From Vibrio spartinae (GTDB lineage Bacteria; Pseudomonadota; Gammaproteobacteria; Enterobacterales; Vibrionaceae), in assembly GCF_024347135.1 (NCBI RefSeq), contig NZ_AP024908.1:310001-374000 (forward strand): a stretch of 64,000 nt of DNA. The letters are read 5' to 3'. Shown piece by piece: positions 62,824 to 64,000 of the stretch (position 1 is the stretch's first letter; every line of letters starts with the position of its first letter). Below the pieces are notes generated by a model, which saw only the letters and a list, made by a program, of their open reading frames with translations, was not told the DNA's origin and made no database searches. The position numbers and the translations under genes are program-made.

Positions 62824-63351
62824 AGAGAAGTTCCTATCATTAAAAACGCCATTAAGACTCCGCCCATTCTGACTGAGTCTTGCAAAGCTGCATTTATTCA
62901 AATTCACGATGAGGTTACGTTATTTTGTAAATGTGATTCAAATACAGAAAACAGGACAGACACCGATATTGTTCGAGCACAATACTACTGGTATTGAAGC
63001 TCACTGAATGTCGATACGATCATGATATTTCTATAATAAATGGTCTCTGCCAGTGCGTGACCGATGTGCTTGAAAGTAGATCATGAGCGGGATGACACAA
63101 GGTGATTTATTCAGGGTGTGATGAGAAGCAGCGCTCGATTTCATCAGCGGTGGTTGACATGGCGATGTTCTGTTAATTGATAAAATACGTTTATTTTTGT
63201 GATCATTTTGCGGTGATATTCATTGAATAAATGTCAAAATTTGAGGGAATACGCAAATAAGTGAATATCCATATTGTTATGCTTCCTAGAGTTTTAATGA
63301 TTGTGATGCTGATGGCTTGATTTGATGACGATAGGTTGATTAAGGATAAAG
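62824..63351. other. Divergent intergenic region between GH3 and GH16 genes
   Basis: 528 bases that must hold both promoters. No operator, riboswitch or RNA gene was recognised. Confidence 0.45.
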
Positions 63352-64000
63352 ATGAAAATGAAATTAAATACTGCATTGAGCTTAATTGGGTGTGCTTTGT
63401 TTTCACACTCAGCAATGAGTGCTGACTGGCAGCTTGTCTGGCAGGATGAATTTACCAATCGCATTAGCCCTGATTGGGTATTTGAGACTGGTAATAACAA
63501 CGGCTGGGGAAATCAGGAGTTGCAATATTACCAACGGCAAAATGCCACGGTTGAACAAGGGAATTTGGTGATTACCGCCAAACGTGAAGATGTTAATGGC
63601 TTCCGATATACATCATCGCGGATGAAAACTCAGGGATTGGCGTCATTCCGCTACGGTCGTGTCGAAGCGCGTATCCGTTTACCGAATGGCAGCGGTCTGT
63701 GGCCTGCATTCTGGATGTTGGGCAGTAATATTGATCGTGTTGACTGGCCTCGCTGCGGTGAACTGGACATTATGGAACACATCAATGCAGAGAACCAAAT
63801 CTACGGTACGGCTCATTGGGAAGAGAATGGTCATGCGAGCTACTCCAGCCCGAGCTATAACCTCGACGTCAGCCAATATCATAATTACGCAATTGAGTGG
63901 AATGAAAACGAAATTCGCTGGTATGTCGATGGCAATATGTACCATGTGATGAGCATTGCCAATAATGCCGGTGGCACCGAAGAATTACATAACGATTTCT
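63352..64000 (+). CDS. GH16 family secreted endo-beta-glucanase (laminarinase type), 5' part
   Basis: The first 216 residues; the gene continues beyond the window. Signal peptide (MKMKLNTALSLIGCALFSHSAMS), then the GH16 jelly roll: LVWQDEFTNR, NNNGWGNQELQYY, RYGRVEARIRLPNGSGLWPA and the catalytic motif GELDIMEHI (Glu-x-Asp-x-x-Glu, about residues 138-144). AAGGA precedes the ATG at 63352. It cleaves internal beta-1,3 (or 1,3-1,4) glucan links outside the cell, making oligosaccharides for the GH3 enzyme. Confidence 0.93.
   Translation, partial: MKMKLNTALSLIGCALFSHSAMSADWQLVWQDEFTNRISPDWVFETGNNNGWGNQELQYYQRQNATVEQGNLVITAKREDVNGFRYTSSRMKTQGLASFRYGRVEARIRLPNGSGLWPAFWMLGSNIDRVDWPRCGELDIMEHINAENQIYGTAHWEENGHASYSSPSYNLDVSQYHNYAIEWNENEIRWYVDGNMYHVMSIANNAGGTEELHNDF

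Noticed and set aside
1..64000. CRISPR arrays, tRNA or rRNA genes
   Set aside because: No regularly spaced repeats and no tRNA or rRNA sequence was recognised on either strand.

Overview
The window looks like part of a Vibrio genome. The evidence is a close PrtV-type M6 protease, a complete Qrr quorum-sensing sRNA with its sigma-54 promoter, LdhA and SbcCD of gammaproteobacterial type, and a YagU-like protein. In V. cholerae, prtV, ldhA and sbcCD lie on the small chromosome, so a chromosome II origin is plausible. That last point is inference from memory of that genome.

Layout. Positions 1-25.5 kb are mostly ordinary chromosome: yagU (cut by the window edge), an amidoligase/class-I amidotransferase pair, a GPH-type sugar symporter, a small secreted protein next to prtV, a DUF1656/HlyD/FUSC efflux operon, galTKM with two GalR-type operators and a CRP site, a VOC gene under a textbook SoxR promoter, a GFA protein, two paralogous CI-like repressors around a GNAT gene, a membrane diguanylate cyclase, a SulP transporter, ldhA, and a Qrr sRNA.

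Positions 25.5-60.3 kb are accessory DNA built mainly from interbacterial-competition and defence modules. There are two paralogous two-gene clusters (25.8-32.2 and 43.3-48.5 kb). In each, a TPS/filamentous-haemagglutinin-like secretion domain protein and a second FHA-like/DUF637 protein are separate polypeptides, each with its own signal peptide, and no TpsB/CdiB gene is present. The first cluster ends in an EndoU-type toxin domain followed by a putative immunity gene; the second ends without a toxin. Between them lie two identical-length IS256-family copies' first member, a truncated TauE gene, two possible orphan secreted or immunity genes, a PAAR-Ntox44-immunity module (type VI secretion cargo) bracketed by duplicated sbcC 3' ends, and sbcCD itself. 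After the second cluster come an Rhs protein with an Ntox21-like tip and a HEAT-like immunity protein, the second IS256 copy, an ABC three-component (ABC-3C) defence operon, an IS3-family remnant and a nucleotidyltransferase-HEPN fusion.

Positions 60.4-64 kb return to metabolism: a GH3 beta-glucosidase divergent from a GH16 endo-glucanase (cut by the window edge), suggesting beta-1,3-glucan (laminarin) use.

The main points for follow-up are the split TPS/toxin clusters, the direct repeats at module borders (a 30-bp Qrr terminator copy, a 0.2-kb sbcC end, an rhs leader copy), the position of IS256 ends a few bases behind immunity genes, the small propeptide-like protein beside prtV, and the ABC-3C operon. 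All family assignments were made by reading the sequence; no database search was run.
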